The notes below the pieces were generated by a model. That model did no database searches. It was not told the origin of the DNA and saw nothing but the letters and a program-made list of their open reading frames with translations. The translations under genes were made by a program, and so were the position numbers. Below, piece by piece: positions 18,928 through 28,435 of a stretch of DNA of 62,878 bases. The DNA is from Mesorhizobium sp. L2C084A000 (GTDB lineage: Bacteria; Pseudomonadota; Alphaproteobacteria; Rhizobiales; Rhizobiaceae), in assembly GCF_000502875.1 (NCBI RefSeq), contig NZ_AYWX01000006.1:37408-100285 (forward strand). The letters run 5' to 3'. Each line of letters starts with the position of its first letter. Positions within the stretch are counted from its first letter, which is position 1.

Positions 18928-19236
18928 ATGATCACTTGCTACCTGAAATATGTCATCGACCCCTACAAGCTTGCCGAGTTCGAAGACTATGGCCGTCGCT
19001 GGATAGGCCTGGTCAACCGCCTCGGCGGAAACCATCACGGCTATTTCCTTCCGAGCGAGGGGGCTAACAATGTCGCTTTTGCCATGTTCAGCTTCCCGAG
19101 CCTCGCCGCCTACGAGGACTATCGCAAGCGTATGGCTGCCGACCCGGAATGCCAGGAAGTGTTTGAAATGGAAAAACGCAATCGCAGCATTCTCAGCTAC
19201 GAGCGCAGCTTCCTGCGGCCGGTGCTCGAACCTTAA
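18928..19236 (+). CDS. NIPSNAP family protein
   Basis: 102 residues, dimeric alpha-beta barrel fold of the NIPSNAP family (ITCYLKYVIDPYKLAEFEDYGRRW, then NHHGYFLPSEG and FSFPSLAAYEDYRKRM). I start it at ATG 18928 with AGGAG 5 nt upstream; the frame opens at 18901. Bacterial members are small cytoplasmic proteins of unclear role. It follows the MFS gene closely and may be co-transcribed. Confidence 0.85.
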   Translation: MITCYLKYVIDPYKLAEFEDYGRRWIGLVNRLGGNHHGYFLPSEGANNVAFAMFSFPSLAAYEDYRKRMAADPECQEVFEMEKRNRSILSYERSFLRPVLEP

Positions 19237-19267
19237 AAGGCGTCGCGTCGAAACAGATTCACGCGCC

Positions 19268-19337
19268 GCGCTTTAGATCTTTGTTTTATGCATGTCGTCT
19301 TCCCAACACAGAGGTCACTTTTGGGCGACATGCATTA
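19268..19337. repeat. GCATGTCGCCCAAAA palindromic repeat, copy B
   Basis: Arms ATGCATGTCG (19288-19297) and CGACATGCAT (19326-19335) pair perfectly, with inner CCCAA / TTGGG pairing and a TCTT bulge. The left flank reads GCTTTAGATCTTTGTTTT. Its right edge supplies the TAA stop of the minus-strand amidotransferase gene. It is the same family as 16196-16258, inverted. It lies between converging genes and may serve as a transcript end. Confidence 0.82.
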
Positions 19338-20051
19338 GCTATCGCTCGGCTTGCCGAAAATCATCCGCAGGAACTCGTCCAGCCAGCGCTTGAGATGCAT
19401 GTCCCAGATCAGCCGGCCGCCGAGATGGTCGCGGCCGGGCTGGGCGCCGGGCAATTCGAAGCGATGCGCGCCGCGCACCACCCAGCGCTGCATCATCACC
19501 CTGGTCAGTTCGCCGTGGAACTGGATGCCCCAGGCATTGTCGCCGTAGCGGAAGGCCTGGTTGGGATAGGTTTCGGCGGTCGCCAGCAGCGTCGCGTCCC
19601 TGGGCAGCGAAAAACCCTCGCGGTGGAACTGGTAGACCATCTCCGGCCAGTGCATCAGTTGCTTGCCGGCTTCGGTCGCCTTCAGGGGATACCAGCCGAC
19701 CTCGACCAGCCCTTCACCGTGACCCTCGACCTTACCGCCGAGACAGTTGACCAGCATCTGCGCGCCGAGACAGATGCCGAGACATGGCCGGTTCTCCCTC
19801 AGCGGTATTTCCAGCCAGTTGGTCTCGCGGCGAACGAACTCGTCCTCGTCATTGGCGCTCATCGGGCCGCCGAACACCACCGTGCCGGCGTGGTCGTCCA
19901 GTGTTTCGGGCAAGGCGTCGCCAAGCGGCGGCCGGCGGATATCGAGATCGAACCCTTCTTCCAGCAACATGTGTCCGACACGTCCCGGGCTCGAACTCTC
20001 CTGATGCAGCACGATCAGGATCTTTGGCTTCGAACTCGTTTGGCGCGGCAT
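19335..20051 (-). CDS. class I glutamine amidotransferase (GuaA N-domain-like)
   Basis: 238 residues, stand-alone GATase1 domain. The nucleophile elbow is CLGICLGAQML, and the catalytic His with Glu is in GIQFHGE. FGGPMSAND is the oxyanion-loop motif. No synthetase domain is attached, so the acceptor reaction is unknown; such proteins are often annotated GMP synthase-like or gamma-glutamyl-gamma-aminobutyrate hydrolase-like. It is the last gene of the hemC-hemD-mic60-hemY-terB run, 14 bp after the TerB gene. Its stop codon lies at the edge of a palindromic repeat. Confidence 0.87.
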   Translation of the reverse strand: MPRQTSSKPKILIVLHQESSSPGRVGHMLLEEGFDLDIRRPPLGDALPETLDDHAGTVVFGGPMSANDEDEFVRRETNWLEIPLRENRPCLGICLGAQMLVNCLGGKVEGHGEGLVEVGWYPLKATEAGKQLMHWPEMVYQFHREGFSLPRDATLLATAETYPNQAFRYGDNAWGIQFHGELTRVMMQRWVVRGAHRFELPGAQPGRDHLGGRLIWDMHLKRWLDEFLRMIFGKPSDS

Positions 20052-20065
20052 GGGAAGCGAAGATC

Positions 20066-20545
20066 CTATTCGTCGCTCGATGTTCCGGTGGCGCCCGGCG
20101 CGTGCGCCGCCGCCTTGCGGCGCGCCTCGACGCGATCATGGCGTTCGACGCCGATCAGCTCGGCGACGCGCCAGACGGTGTTGTCCTCGAGCTCGTGCAA
20201 CTCGCCGTCGGCATAGACGATTTCCCACATCAGGCCGATGAAGGCCTTGCGCGCATCGGCATCGAGATGGCGCTTCAGGACGCTGGTGAAGGCATAGAGA
20301 TCGATCGCCTCATTGTCGGCCCGCTCGCCGGCGGCGGCAAGCGCTTCGAGTTCGGCGCCGCTGATCGAATAGCTCTCCGCCAGCACCGCCTTGAACCGCT
20401 CCCACTCGACATCCTGGCGCACGCCATCGGCATTCATCACATGGTAGAGCAGCGCCGAGGCGGCGATGCGCGGATCGTCCGTGCTGGCACGCGTGCCGGC
20501 ACCGGCCGGCAAATCCCTGAGAAACGACAGAACGCGTTCAAACAT
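20066..20545 (-). CDS. TerB-like (tellurite-resistance fold) protein
   Basis: About 159 residues, all-helical. Two acidic motifs typical of TerB folds are visible: HVMNADGVRQDVEWERFKAVL and WEIVYADGELHELEDNTVWRVAELIGV, each with the D-G-x(4-5)-E pattern thought to bind metal. A single TerB gene without the rest of a ter operon is usually a housekeeping protein, not a tellurite determinant. It sits 36 bp after hemY and 14 bp before the amidotransferase, so it is probably in the haem operon transcript. ATG 20545 is preferred over 20560 by spacing to GGGG. Confidence 0.8.
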   Translation of the reverse strand: MFERVLSFLRDLPAGAGTRASTDDPRIAASALLYHVMNADGVRQDVEWERFKAVLAESYSISGAELEALAAAGERADNEAIDLYAFTSVLKRHLDADARKAFIGLMWEIVYADGELHELEDNTVWRVAELIGVERHDRVEARRKAAAHAPGATGTSSDE

Positions 20546-20581
20546 AGATCCATACCCCAACGGCCTGACGGCCGGCCCAAC

Positions 20582-22183
20582 TCAAAACAACCGAAACCGG
20601 CGCGGCGATTTTTCCGCTTCCTCGTCCGGATCGACGCCGGGATCGTCCGGCAACCGCGCAGGCTCCTCGGCCGGCTCGACACCCTCGGCATCGCTCGGCA
20701 CCGCGGCGAAGGCCGCTGCCGTGATCGGCCTGACATGATCCTCGTGGCGCTCGGCATCCTTGCTCGACGACATGTCAGGGCCGGCATCATCGATCACCTC
20801 GATCGGCCTTTTTTCGCTCGTCGGCTTTGCCAATGCTTCGATGACCGGCGCCGCACCGGCTGGCATGTCATCATGGCTGTCGATCAACTGGCCAAGACGC
20901 TCCATCGGCGCGCGCCACTCGAAGGCATCGAGCCGGCCGGTGATCGGCGATACCGGCGCCCAGCGTTCCGATACCACGCCGTCTGCGACCCAGGCCGGAT
21001 CGCGCGGCGCCCGCACCGCCCTGGACAGCAGCTGCCGCACCTTGCCCTGATCGCCGGTCTCGGCCTCCTCGATGTCTGCGAGCAGCAGATAGGCGCCCTC
21101 GCGGCGGTCCATCCGGATCGCCGCCTCGGCCTCGCGGCGGGCGGTCGAATAATCCTGCGCGTCGAGCGCGGCGCGCGCCACCGTCATCGAGGACTCGGCG
21201 TGGTTCTTCTTCATTTCCTGCAGCTTCTTCGCCCGGTTGAGGCGGTCGAGCACGGCGTCGCCCAGCCTTGCATGGGTATAGAGCTCGGCGACCTCCGGAT
21301 GCGGCTCGGCCTTCCACGCCGCCTCGAGTATCTTCGAGCCCTTGCGCACATCGTTCTGCTTGAACAATGCGGCCGCGGCGGCAACGGCGGCGGGCGCGAA
21401 GTCCGGCCTGAGCTTGTTGGCCTCGATCGCCGCCGTCCTGGCGGCGGCGGGATCGCTGTCGGCAAGCGCCTGCGCCTTGGCGGTCAGCAGCACGGCGCGG
21501 CGGCGGTTGGCGGCATCGCGTTCGATCTGCCGTGTCGATTTCTGCGCGTCGACCAGTTTCAGGGCGCCGTCCCAGTCGCTGCGCGCGGTCAGCTCTTCCA
21601 GCGTCGATTCCGCCGCCCAGGCCAGCTGCGGCGCCATCACCGCGGCACGGCCGGCATAATGTCGGGCGGCGTTGCGGTCGCCGAGCCGTTCGGCTTCCAG
21701 ATAAAGCCCGCGCAAGCCCAGCAGCCGCATCTCGGGATCGTCGAGCATGCTTTCGAACTTCTGCCGCGCGCCTTCATGATCACCTTCGAGCAGCGACGCC
21801 TGTGCTTCCAGCAGGTGGATCAGCGGCTCCTGGTCGGAACGGATCAGCTTAGCGGCTTCCTTGGTCTTCTTGCGGGCCAGCGCGCCATCACCGGCGCCGG
21901 CGGCAATCATGCCGGTCGACAGCGCCTGATAGCCACGGTCGCGGCGGCGGACACGGAAATAGCGCGAGATGGTGTAGGGACTGTTCCACAGCGACTTGAG
22001 CAGCCACCACAGGATCATCACCGCGGCGACCACGGCAACGACGGCCACCGCCGCCACCATTAGGCTGACCTGGTATTGATAGCCGTTGAAAGTGACGACC
22101 ATGTCGCCCGGCCGGTCGGCCAGCCAGGCAAAGCCCAGCCCGAGCGCGAAAACGACGATGAGGAAGGCGAGCAGGCGGATCAT
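20582..22183 (-). CDS. hemY: HemY-like TPR membrane protein of haem biosynthesis
   Basis: 533 residues. Two N-terminal transmembrane helices (IRLLAFLIVVFALGLGFAWLA and a second at about 43-65) precede a HemY_N domain (SRYFRVRRRDRGYQALSTGMIAAGAGD) and TPR-like helical repeats to about residue 420. The C-terminal 100 residues are acidic and disordered (SSSKDAERHEDH, DDPGVDPDEE). This is the TPR protein called HemY in enterobacteria, not protoporphyrinogen oxidase. Its place behind hemC, hemD and mic60 supports the name. Its exact function is unclear. Confidence 0.88.
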   Translation of the reverse strand: MIRLLAFLIVVFALGLGFAWLADRPGDMVVTFNGYQYQVSLMVAAVAVVAVVAAVMILWWLLKSLWNSPYTISRYFRVRRRDRGYQALSTGMIAAGAGDGALARKKTKEAAKLIRSDQEPLIHLLEAQASLLEGDHEGARQKFESMLDDPEMRLLGLRGLYLEAERLGDRNAARHYAGRAAVMAPQLAWAAESTLEELTARSDWDGALKLVDAQKSTRQIERDAANRRRAVLLTAKAQALADSDPAAARTAAIEANKLRPDFAPAAVAAAAALFKQNDVRKGSKILEAAWKAEPHPEVAELYTHARLGDAVLDRLNRAKKLQEMKKNHAESSMTVARAALDAQDYSTARREAEAAIRMDRREGAYLLLADIEEAETGDQGKVRQLLSRAVRAPRDPAWVADGVVSERWAPVSPITGRLDAFEWRAPMERLGQLIDSHDDMPAGAAPVIEALAKPTSEKRPIEVIDDAGPDMSSSKDAERHEDHVRPITAAAFAAVPSDAEGVEPAEEPARLPDDPGVDPDEEAEKSPRRFRLF

Positions 22184-22193
22184 TGTGTTGCCC

Positions 22194-23690
22194 TCATGCC
22201 TTCATCGCGCCCGAGATCAGCGCATCGACCTGGGTTTCGACCTCGATGCGTGCCTTCAGCTTGCCGGCAAAGTCGGCGCCAGCCGCCTTGGCGGCCTCGG
22301 GCAGCGTTTCATACTCGCTGAGTGCCTTGGCGTAGTCGCCCTGGTTGACCGCCGCCTCCACGCGCGCGACGGTTTCCGGTGCGCCGGCGCCTTCGACGGC
22401 GCCGATCGGCCTGACCTTGACCAGCGATTCGGCGCTCGACAGAAGACTCTGAACGAAGCCGGCATTCTCATCGACGGGCGTCGCGGCTGTGACCATGGCA
22501 TTGGCGGCGGCATCAGCCTGCGATGCGATCTCGGCGCGGGTCGGAACGCCCTTTTCGGCATAGGGGCGCAGTGCCGCAAGCTGCGGCGCATCGGGCGAAA
22601 TCGCTGCAAGGGTTTCGAGTTCGGCCGAAAACGGCCCGCCACGCTCCAGCGCCGCCTTCAAGGCGGACGCCGCGATGGCAAGCGCGATCTTCGGCTGTCC
22701 CGCCGCCGCCTCGACCTTGCCGGACAGCTGCGACACGGACTGCTCCAGCGCTGTCAGCCGGCCCTCCTGCGCCGTCGCCGCCTCGCCGGCCGACTTCACC
22801 AGCGCGTCGAGGCCTGCCAGTTTCTCGTTGAGCGGACCGAGATCGACCGGCGCCGAGCTGCCGGCCTTGCCGAGGGCGGCGACCGCCGTCTCGATCTGCG
22901 CGACCTTGTCGCCCAGTGCGGCGACCCCGGCCGCGTCGCCTGCTCCACCTTTCTCGACAGCCGATTTCAGCGCCGCCACATCGGCCTTGACCTGTTCAAG
23001 GCCCGAGGACAGCCCGACCATCTTCGCCGCTCCATCGCCGTTGCCGCCGGCGTCCTTCAAACCGGCGATTTCGGTCTTCAGCGAGGCGATGTCGCCGTTG
23101 ACGCTATCGAGCGAGACGCCGGCACCGGAACCCGGCGCGCCGAGCAGGCCGGCAAATTGCAGCCCGCCGGCGCCGACCAGCGCGATGACGCCGCCGATGA
23201 TGCCGGCGGCGACGCCGTTGAGGCCGCCGCGCTTTTCCGGTGGTGGCGCCATTTTCCCGTCCCGTGTCTCGGGTTTTGCCTTGTTGCCGTCGGTCTGCGT
23301 GCGCTTCACCGATGCGTCCTCGAAACTGTAGTCATAGGCTTTGGTCTTGCCGGCCGGCGCATCGGACGATCCGGGCTCGTCGGACGATCCGGGATAGGGG
23401 ATCTCGGCCTCCCTAGCGGGCTTTGTCGCCGCTGCCGGCGGCTGCTCCGGTTCGGCCCGGGCGTCGGTATGCTCCCAGGGCTCGAGATCGGTCTGGTCGG
23501 CGTGTACCGGCTCTTCGGGAACCTCAGGCAACGAAGCGTTCGCTGCTTCCTCGGCCTTCGCCTCGTCTGTCCGGGCCTCCTGCCTGGCGGCGTCCTCGTC
23601 GGCGATGCGTGAGACGGCGCCCGGCTCGAGATCGATGGTCACCGGCTCGCGGCGGCTTTTCGAGTGTCGCATCTTCGGCGTCTTGACCAT
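22194..23690 (-). CDS. alphaproteobacterial Mic60/mitofilin-domain membrane protein
   Basis: 498 residues. A low-complexity acidic N terminus (about 1-160) leads to one transmembrane helix (GVAAGIIGGVIALVGAGGLQFAG), then a long Ala-rich coiled coil (about 190-340) and a C-terminal mitofilin-like helical domain with ALSEYETLPEAAKAAGADFAGKLKAR. This architecture and the position between hemD and hemY match the bacterial homologue of mitochondrial Mic60, which shapes inner membranes. I start it at ATG 23690. The name is an inference from architecture and synteny; a generic COG4223 protein is the conservative call. Confidence 0.8.
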   Translation of the reverse strand: MVKTPKMRHSKSRREPVTIDLEPGAVSRIADEDAARQEARTDEAKAEEAANASLPEVPEEPVHADQTDLEPWEHTDARAEPEQPPAAATKPAREAEIPYPGSSDEPGSSDAPAGKTKAYDYSFEDASVKRTQTDGNKAKPETRDGKMAPPPEKRGGLNGVAAGIIGGVIALVGAGGLQFAGLLGAPGSGAGVSLDSVNGDIASLKTEIAGLKDAGGNGDGAAKMVGLSSGLEQVKADVAALKSAVEKGGAGDAAGVAALGDKVAQIETAVAALGKAGSSAPVDLGPLNEKLAGLDALVKSAGEAATAQEGRLTALEQSVSQLSGKVEAAAGQPKIALAIAASALKAALERGGPFSAELETLAAISPDAPQLAALRPYAEKGVPTRAEIASQADAAANAMVTAATPVDENAGFVQSLLSSAESLVKVRPIGAVEGAGAPETVARVEAAVNQGDYAKALSEYETLPEAAKAAGADFAGKLKARIEVETQVDALISGAMKA

Positions 23691-23800
23691 GCCTGGGCTC
23701 CGCACAATTCGCTTCGTCTCAACGCCTGGCGGCGCATGATGGTTCAGAAAGGGTCTAGCACATCACCAAGCGGTGAAAAGGGGCGGTGTGATGACGCGGC

Positions 23801-24514
23801 TCAGCGCGGCCCCTGCAAAAGCGCCAGCAATGCGTCCTCGTCAGGCTGTGCGGCGATGCGGATCCTTTCACTGGCGACACCGTCGAAGGCTGCGGCGATG
23901 CGAGTGGAAAGCGCAAAAACCCATGTTTTCTCGAAGAGTCCGCGCAGAGCGGGCCGTCTTGCCAGGATTTGCATCGCCGCCGCCGCCTTGGCTGAATAAA
24001 GCAACACCGCGTCGGCAGGTTGCCCGGACAGGCGTTCGAGGATGACTTCGTCCGGATAGCCCATTGTCAGCGTGTCATACGTCTCGACGGCGTGGACCCG
24101 AACGCCCGCCGTCACGAGCCTCTGTTCGAACGCCGGAAAACGCACGCGCCCGCAGAGATAGACAATCGTCTTTCCAGAAAAATCGGCGGCGAGCCTGTCG
24201 GCCAGCGCCTCCGCATCGCCCGGGCCTTCACTGACCGACAAAAACCCCGCTCGACGCGCCGCTTGCGCCGTCCTTTTGCCGACCGCATGGCAAGGCAAGG
24301 CGGCGAGCGTCGCGATGATTTCTTCCGGCGCATGGCGCACGGCATTGGCGCTGGTGACGGCCACCGCGACGGCATCGTCCAGGGTCAGTCCGGCGGCGGG
24401 CAACGCCTTTGTTTCGGTCAGGGGCAAAAGAACCGGCTTAAAGCCCGTCTCCTCAAGCCGATGCGCTGTGCGCGAAGCACCCGGTTCCGGCCTGGTCACC
24501 AGGACGCGAAGCAT
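23801..24514 (-). CDS. hemD: uroporphyrinogen-III synthase
   Basis: 237 residues: MLRVLVTRPEPGASRTAHRLEETGFKP is a typical HemD start, and VTSANAVRH and YSAKAAAAM match the two conserved surface segments around the cleft. The enzyme closes and inverts ring D of hydroxymethylbilane. The family is poorly conserved, so context matters: the ATG lies 1 nt after the hemC stop. The open frame extends further upstream inside hemC, but that part has no similarity. Confidence 0.9.
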   Translation of the reverse strand: MLRVLVTRPEPGASRTAHRLEETGFKPVLLPLTETKALPAAGLTLDDAVAVAVTSANAVRHAPEEIIATLAALPCHAVGKRTAQAARRAGFLSVSEGPGDAEALADRLAADFSGKTIVYLCGRVRFPAFEQRLVTAGVRVHAVETYDTLTMGYPDEVILERLSGQPADAVLLYSAKAAAAMQILARRPALRGLFEKTWVFALSTRIAAAFDGVASERIRIAAQPDEDALLALLQGPR

Positions 24515-24515
24515 T

Positions 24516-25442
24516 TCAGAGCCAGCCGTCGAAGAACTTTTCGCCGGCCTTGGCGCGCACGCTCCGGGCCGCTTCACCGCCGATGCGGGCGGCGTCTTGC
24601 GCTGGCCCCTGCAGCTCGACCGTGTGCGACTGCATGCCGTCGGGCGAGATGATCAGCCCTGCGAACGACAGCTTTCCGGCCGCTATCGCCGCATAGCCGG
24701 CGATCGGCGTGCGGCAGGAGCCATCCAGCGCCGCCAGGAAGGCACGCTCGCAGGCCAGCGCCTGGCCGGTCGGCACATCATGGACGGCTGCCAGCATCTT
24801 TTCGACATCGCGGTCGCCGATACGGGTTTCGATGCCGATCGCGCCTTGCCCCGGCGCCGGCGGGAAGACATCGAGCGGTATCAGGTCGGTGACGACATGC
24901 TCGAGCCCAAGCCGCTTCAGCCCGGCATAGGCCAGGATCGTGCCGGCGGCGACGCCTTCTTCGAGCTTGCGCAGCCGCGTCTGCACATTGCCGCGGAACA
25001 TCACCACGTCGAGATCCGGCCGCATCCGGCGGATCAGCGCTTGCCGCCGCAGCGACGACGACCCGACTCTCGCCCCGCGCGGCAGTTCGGCGATCGTCTT
25101 CGCCGCCTTGCCGACAAAGGCGTCGCGTGCATCCTCGCGCGGCAGGAAGGCCGAGAGTTCGAGACCGTCGGGCAGTTGCGTCGGCATGTCCTTCGACGAA
25201 TGCACGGCGATGTCGATCCGGCCCGCCAGCAGCGCCTCCTCGATCTCCTTGGTGAACAGGCCTTTGCCGCCGGCTTCCGACAGCGGCCGGTCCTGGATGC
25301 GGTCGCCGCTGGTCGAGATGACGACCACCTCGAACGCCTCCGCCGGCATGCCATGCGCGGCCATCAGCCGCGCCTGTGCTTCACGCGCCTGTGCCAGCGC
25401 CAGCGGGCTGCCGCGTGTTCCGATTCTCAAGATTGTTTGCAT
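24516..25442 (-). CDS. hemC: hydroxymethylbilane synthase (porphobilinogen deaminase)
   Basis: 308 residues. The N terminus [16 protein letters not shown] is diagnostic, [13 protein letters not shown] carries the catalytic-loop Asp, and [12 protein letters not shown] carries the Cys that holds the dipyrromethane cofactor. It condenses four porphobilinogens to hydroxymethylbilane. It is the first gene of the haem/Mic60 operon and diverges from tsaD across about 100 bp, which must hold both promoters. ATG 25442 is chosen because the conserved motif follows directly. Confidence 0.95.
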   Translation of the reverse strand: MQTILRIGTRGSPLALAQAREAQARLMAAHGMPAEAFEVVVISTSGDRIQDRPLSEAGGKGLFTKEIEEALLAGRIDIAVHSSKDMPTQLPDGLELSAFLPREDARDAFVGKAAKTIAELPRGARVGSSSLRRQALIRRMRPDLDVVMFRGNVQTRLRKLEEGVAAGTILAYAGLKRLGLEHVVTDLIPLDVFPPAPGQGAIGIETRIGDRDVEKMLAAVHDVPTGQALACERAFLAALDGSCRTPIAGYAAIAAGKLSFAGLIISPDGMQSHTVELQGPAQDAARIGGEAARSVRAKAGEKFFDGWL

Positions 25443-25540
25443 GGCGCGCAGTCCGTGATACCCCCCCGGCAAGCGAGGCTTTTCCGGGGTTCTCCTAACG
25501 GGGAAAGCCCAATGATACAATCTTTAGGGACAGCGACGAA

Positions 25541-26629
25541 TTGATCCGCGTGCTGGGCATAGAGACGAGTTGTGACGAGACCGCCGCCAGCGTGGTGGCC
25601 ATCGACGGCGACGCCGCGCCAAAAATCCTGTCCAACATCGTGCTCAGCCAGATCGAGGAACATGCCGCGTTCGGCGGTGTCGTGCCGGAAATCGCCGCGC
25701 GTGCCCATGTCGAGGCGCTGGACGGCATCATCGAGGCAGCGCTTGCCGATTCGGGCACGGCGCTCGCCGATATCGACGCGATTGCCGCCACCGCCGGTCC
25801 CGGCCTGGTCGGCGGGCTGATCGTCGGGCTGATGACCGCCAAGGCAATCGCCGCGGCGGCGAACAAGCCGCTGATCGCCATCAACCACCTCGAAGGCCAT
25901 GCGCTGACCGCAAGGCTGACCGACGGGCTCGACTTTCCCTATCTCTTGCTGCTGGTCTCCGGCGGCCATACGCAAATCGTCGCCGTGCGCGGCGTCGGCG
26001 ACTACCAGCGCTGGGCAACGACCATCGACGACGCGCTCGGCGAAGCCTTCGACAAGACGGCCAAGATGCTCGGCCTGGCCTATCCCGGCGGACCGAATGT
26101 CGAGAAGGCGGCACAGGCCGGCAATGCCTCGCGCTTTGCCTTTCCGCGCCCGATGAAGGGCTCGGCCCAGCCCGACTTCTCCTTCTCCGGCCTCAAGACC
26201 GCCGTGCGCCAGGCGGCGAGCGCCATTGCGCCGCTGAGCGACCAGGACGTCGCCGACATCTGCGCTTCGTTCCAGGCAGCGGTGGCCGATGCGCTGGCCG
26301 ACCGTGTCTCCCGCGCGTTGACGCGCTTTCGCGAGACATTTCCCGGCACGAAAAACCCGGCCCTCGTCGTTGCCGGTGGTGTCGCCGCCAACCGCACGAT
26401 CAAGATCATGCTGGAGCGGCTCTGTGCCGAGACCGGCTTCACCTTCATTGCGCCACCGCTGAAGCTTTGCACCGACAATGCGGCGATGATCGCCTGGGCC
26501 GGCATCGAGCGGCTGCGCGCCGGCATGGCGCAGGAGAACGGCTTCGATTTCGTGCCGCGCTCGCGCTGGCCGCTGGACAGCATCTCGGCGCCGATGGTCG
26601 GCTCCGGCCGACGCGGAGCCAAGGCATGA
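25541..26629 (+). CDS. tsaD: tRNA N6-adenosine threonylcarbamoyltransferase
   Basis: 362 residues, TTG start at 25541 with AGGGA upstream; [19 protein letters not shown] follows at once, so no later start is plausible. Iron-binding HLEGH is near residue 113, the ASKHA phosphate motif LVSGGHTQI near 140, and [10 protein letters not shown] near 285. It transfers threonylcarbamoyl to A37 of ANN-decoding tRNAs. It overlaps gpsA by 4 nt (ATGA). Confidence 0.95.
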   Translation: MIRVLGIETSCDETAASVVAIDGDAAPKILSNIVLSQIEEHAAFGGVVPEIAARAHVEALDGIIEAALADSGTALADIDAIAATAGPGLVGGLIVGLMTAKAIAAAANKPLIAINHLEGHALTARLTDGLDFPYLLLLVSGGHTQIVAVRGVGDYQRWATTIDDALGEAFDKTAKMLGLAYPGGPNVEKAAQAGNASRFAFPRPMKGSAQPDFSFSGLKTAVRQAASAIAPLSDQDVADICASFQAAVADALADRVSRALTRFRETFPGTKNPALVVAGGVAANRTIKIMLERLCAETGFTFIAPPLKLCTDNAAMIAWAGIERLRAGMAQENGFDFVPRSRWPLDSISAPMVGSGRRGAKA

Positions 26630-27645
26630 ACGAGCTGGCAAGCGGCAACGACACCGCGCCAACCGGCTGGCGCGTTGCCGTGCTCGGCGGCGGGGCCTGG
26701 GGCACTGCCTTGGCCTTGGCCATGCTGCGCGCCGGCCATTTCGTCCGCCTTTACGCGCGCGACCCGGAGACCGTCGCCGCGATCGACCGTGGCGAAAATC
26801 CACGCTATCTGCCGGGCATTGCGCTCCAGCCCGGCATCGTGGCGACGAGCAACATCCAGGCCGCGCTCGACGGTGCCGACTGCGTGCTGGCGGTGACGCC
26901 GGCCCAGTCGCTGCGGACTACGCTGGCGGCAGCGAAGGACCAGATGCCGGCCGGTGTCCCGCTGGTTCTGTGTGCCAAGGGCATCGAAAGCGAGACCGGC
27001 GCCTTGCTGTCGGCGATCGTCGAAGAAATCCTGCCGCTCAATCCGGTTGCCGCTCTGTCCGGTCCGAGCTTCGCCACCGACGTCGCCCGCGGCCTGCCGA
27101 CGGCCGTTGTGGTCGCTGCCCGCGACGAGGCATTGGCCGCCGATCTCGCCGCCCGCTTTTCCGCCGAAAACCTGCGCTGCTATTCGAACGACGACCTGAT
27201 CGGCGTCGAGATCGGCGGCGCCTTGAAGAACGTTTTCGCCATTGCCGCAGGTGCTGTCGCTGGCGCGGGTCTCGGGGCCAGCGCCCAGGCCGCCATGGTG
27301 ACGCGCGGCTTTGTCGAATTGCGCCGCATCGGCGCTGCCTTCGGCGCCAGGCCCGAAACGCTGATGGGGCTTTCCGGCCTTGGCGACCTGCTGCTGACCT
27401 GCTCGTCCACCCAGTCGCGCAATTTCGCCTATGGCCTGGCGCTCGGCCAAGGCAAGCCGCTTGCCGGATTGCCGCTGGCCGAAGGCGTGCCGACGGCGGC
27501 GATCGCCGCCCGCATCGCAACCGAGCGCAGCATCGACGCGCCGATCATTGCCGCCGTCGCCGCCATACTGGACGGTGCCATCACCGTCCGGCAGGCTGTG
27601 ACGGCCTTGATGACCCGGCCGCTGAAGACCGAAACCAACGATTGA
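26626..27645 (+). CDS. gpsA: glycerol-3-phosphate dehydrogenase [NAD(P)+]
   Basis: 339 residues. The Rossmann motif is [12 protein letters not shown], and [16 protein letters not shown] and [14 protein letters not shown] (with the catalytic Lys) follow. It makes sn-glycerol-3-phosphate for phospholipids from dihydroxyacetone phosphate. ATG 26626 overlaps the tsaD stop; the first 15 residues ([14 protein letters not shown]) are an extra, probably flexible tail. Confidence 0.94.
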   Translation: MNELASGNDTAPTGWRVAVLGGGAWGTALALAMLRAGHFVRLYARDPETVAAIDRGENPRYLPGIALQPGIVATSNIQAALDGADCVLAVTPAQSLRTTLAAAKDQMPAGVPLVLCAKGIESETGALLSAIVEEILPLNPVAALSGPSFATDVARGLPTAVVVAARDEALAADLAARFSAENLRCYSNDDLIGVEIGGALKNVFAIAAGAVAGAGLGASAQAAMVTRGFVELRRIGAAFGARPETLMGLSGLGDLLLTCSSTQSRNFAYGLALGQGKPLAGLPLAEGVPTAAIAARIATERSIDAPIIAAVAAILDGAITVRQAVTALMTRPLKTETND

Positions 27646-27676
27646 TCCCCACGACTGAACGATCAGGAGAAAAAAG

Positions 27677-27973
27677 ATGCTGTTTGCTGTGATTTGCAAG
27701 GACAAGCCCGGAAGCCTGCAGGTGCGCCTCGACACGCGGCCCGATCATATCGCCTTTCTCGAAGGGTTGAACGGCGACAAGAAGCTGGCCTTCGCCGGTC
27801 CGTTCCTTGATGCCGAGGGCAAGCCCAATGGCAGCCTCGTGGTCGTTGAAGCGTCCGACCTGGCAGGGGCGCAGGCTCTTTCGGCCGCCGACCCCTACGC
27901 CAAGGCCGGGCTGTTCGAAAGCGTCGAAATCCGCCCGTGGAACTGGACGTTCAACAAGCCGGCGGCTAGTTAA
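27677..27973 (+). CDS. YciI-like protein
   Basis: 98 residues, ferredoxin-like alpha-beta fold of the YciI family: MLFAVICKDKPGSLQVRLDTRPDHIAFLEGL, then FAGPFLDAEGKPNGSLVVVEA, with the conserved His and Asp of the family pocket. AGGAG lies 7 nt before the ATG. The enzyme activity of the family is unknown. It sits 31 bp after gpsA and 36 bp before the EVE gene in an apparent operon. Confidence 0.88.
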   Translation: MLFAVICKDKPGSLQVRLDTRPDHIAFLEGLNGDKKLAFAGPFLDAEGKPNGSLVVVEASDLAGAQALSAADPYAKAGLFESVEIRPWNWTFNKPAAS

Positions 27974-28009
27974 TCCCGGTCGCCGCGCGACTCCTAGGAG
28001 GAGAAAGAC

Positions 28010-28435
28010 ATGAACTACTGGCTGTTCAAATCCGAGCCATTCAAGTTCTCCTTCGAGATGCTGAAGGCCAAGGGCAAGGCCGGTACGCAATGGGACGGCG
28101 TGCGCAACTACGCCGCGCGCAACAACATGAAGGCCATGCAGATCGGCGATCTCGGCTTCTTCTACCATTCCAACGAAGGGCTGAACGTCGTCGGCATCGC
28201 TGAAGTCTGCGCGCTTGCCCATCCCGACACCACCTCGGACGATCCGCGCTGGGAATGCGTCGACATCCGCGCCGTAAGGGATGTGCCGAACCCGCCGACG
28301 CTGGAACAGGTCAAGGCCAATCCGAAGCTTGCCGACATGGCGCTGGTGCGGCTCGGCCGGCTTTCCGTGCAGCCGGTGACGCCGGCCGAGTGGAAGGAAG
28401 TCTGCCGCATGGGCGGCTTGACGCCGGCTCCGTGA
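28010..28435 (+). CDS. EVE-domain protein
   Basis: 141 residues, a single EVE domain (PUA/YTH-like fold): [18 protein letters not shown], then [28 protein letters not shown], the expected binding-pocket residues. Stand-alone EVE proteins of this kind are thought to recognise modified bases. TAGGAGGAG precedes the ATG. Its stop overlaps the GTG of the next gene (GTGA), so translation of the two is coupled. Confidence 0.9.
   Translation: MNYWLFKSEPFKFSFEMLKAKGKAGTQWDGVRNYAARNNMKAMQIGDLGFFYHSNEGLNVVGIAEVCALAHPDTTSDDPRWECVDIRAVRDVPNPPTLEQVKANPKLADMALVRLGRLSVQPVTPAEWKEVCRMGGLTPAP

Noticed and set aside
20066..20545. Tellurite-resistance function for the TerB-like gene
   Set aside because: No other ter genes (terC, terD, terZ) occur, and the location in a haem operon points to a housekeeping role.
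19784..22063. 759-codon plus-strand frame over hemY
   Set aside because: Antisense to a clear TPR protein; composition is Arg/Gly-rich and non-globular.
26080..27735. 551-codon minus-strand frame over gpsA and tsaD
   Set aside because: Both genes beneath are core and conserved; the frame is a shadow.
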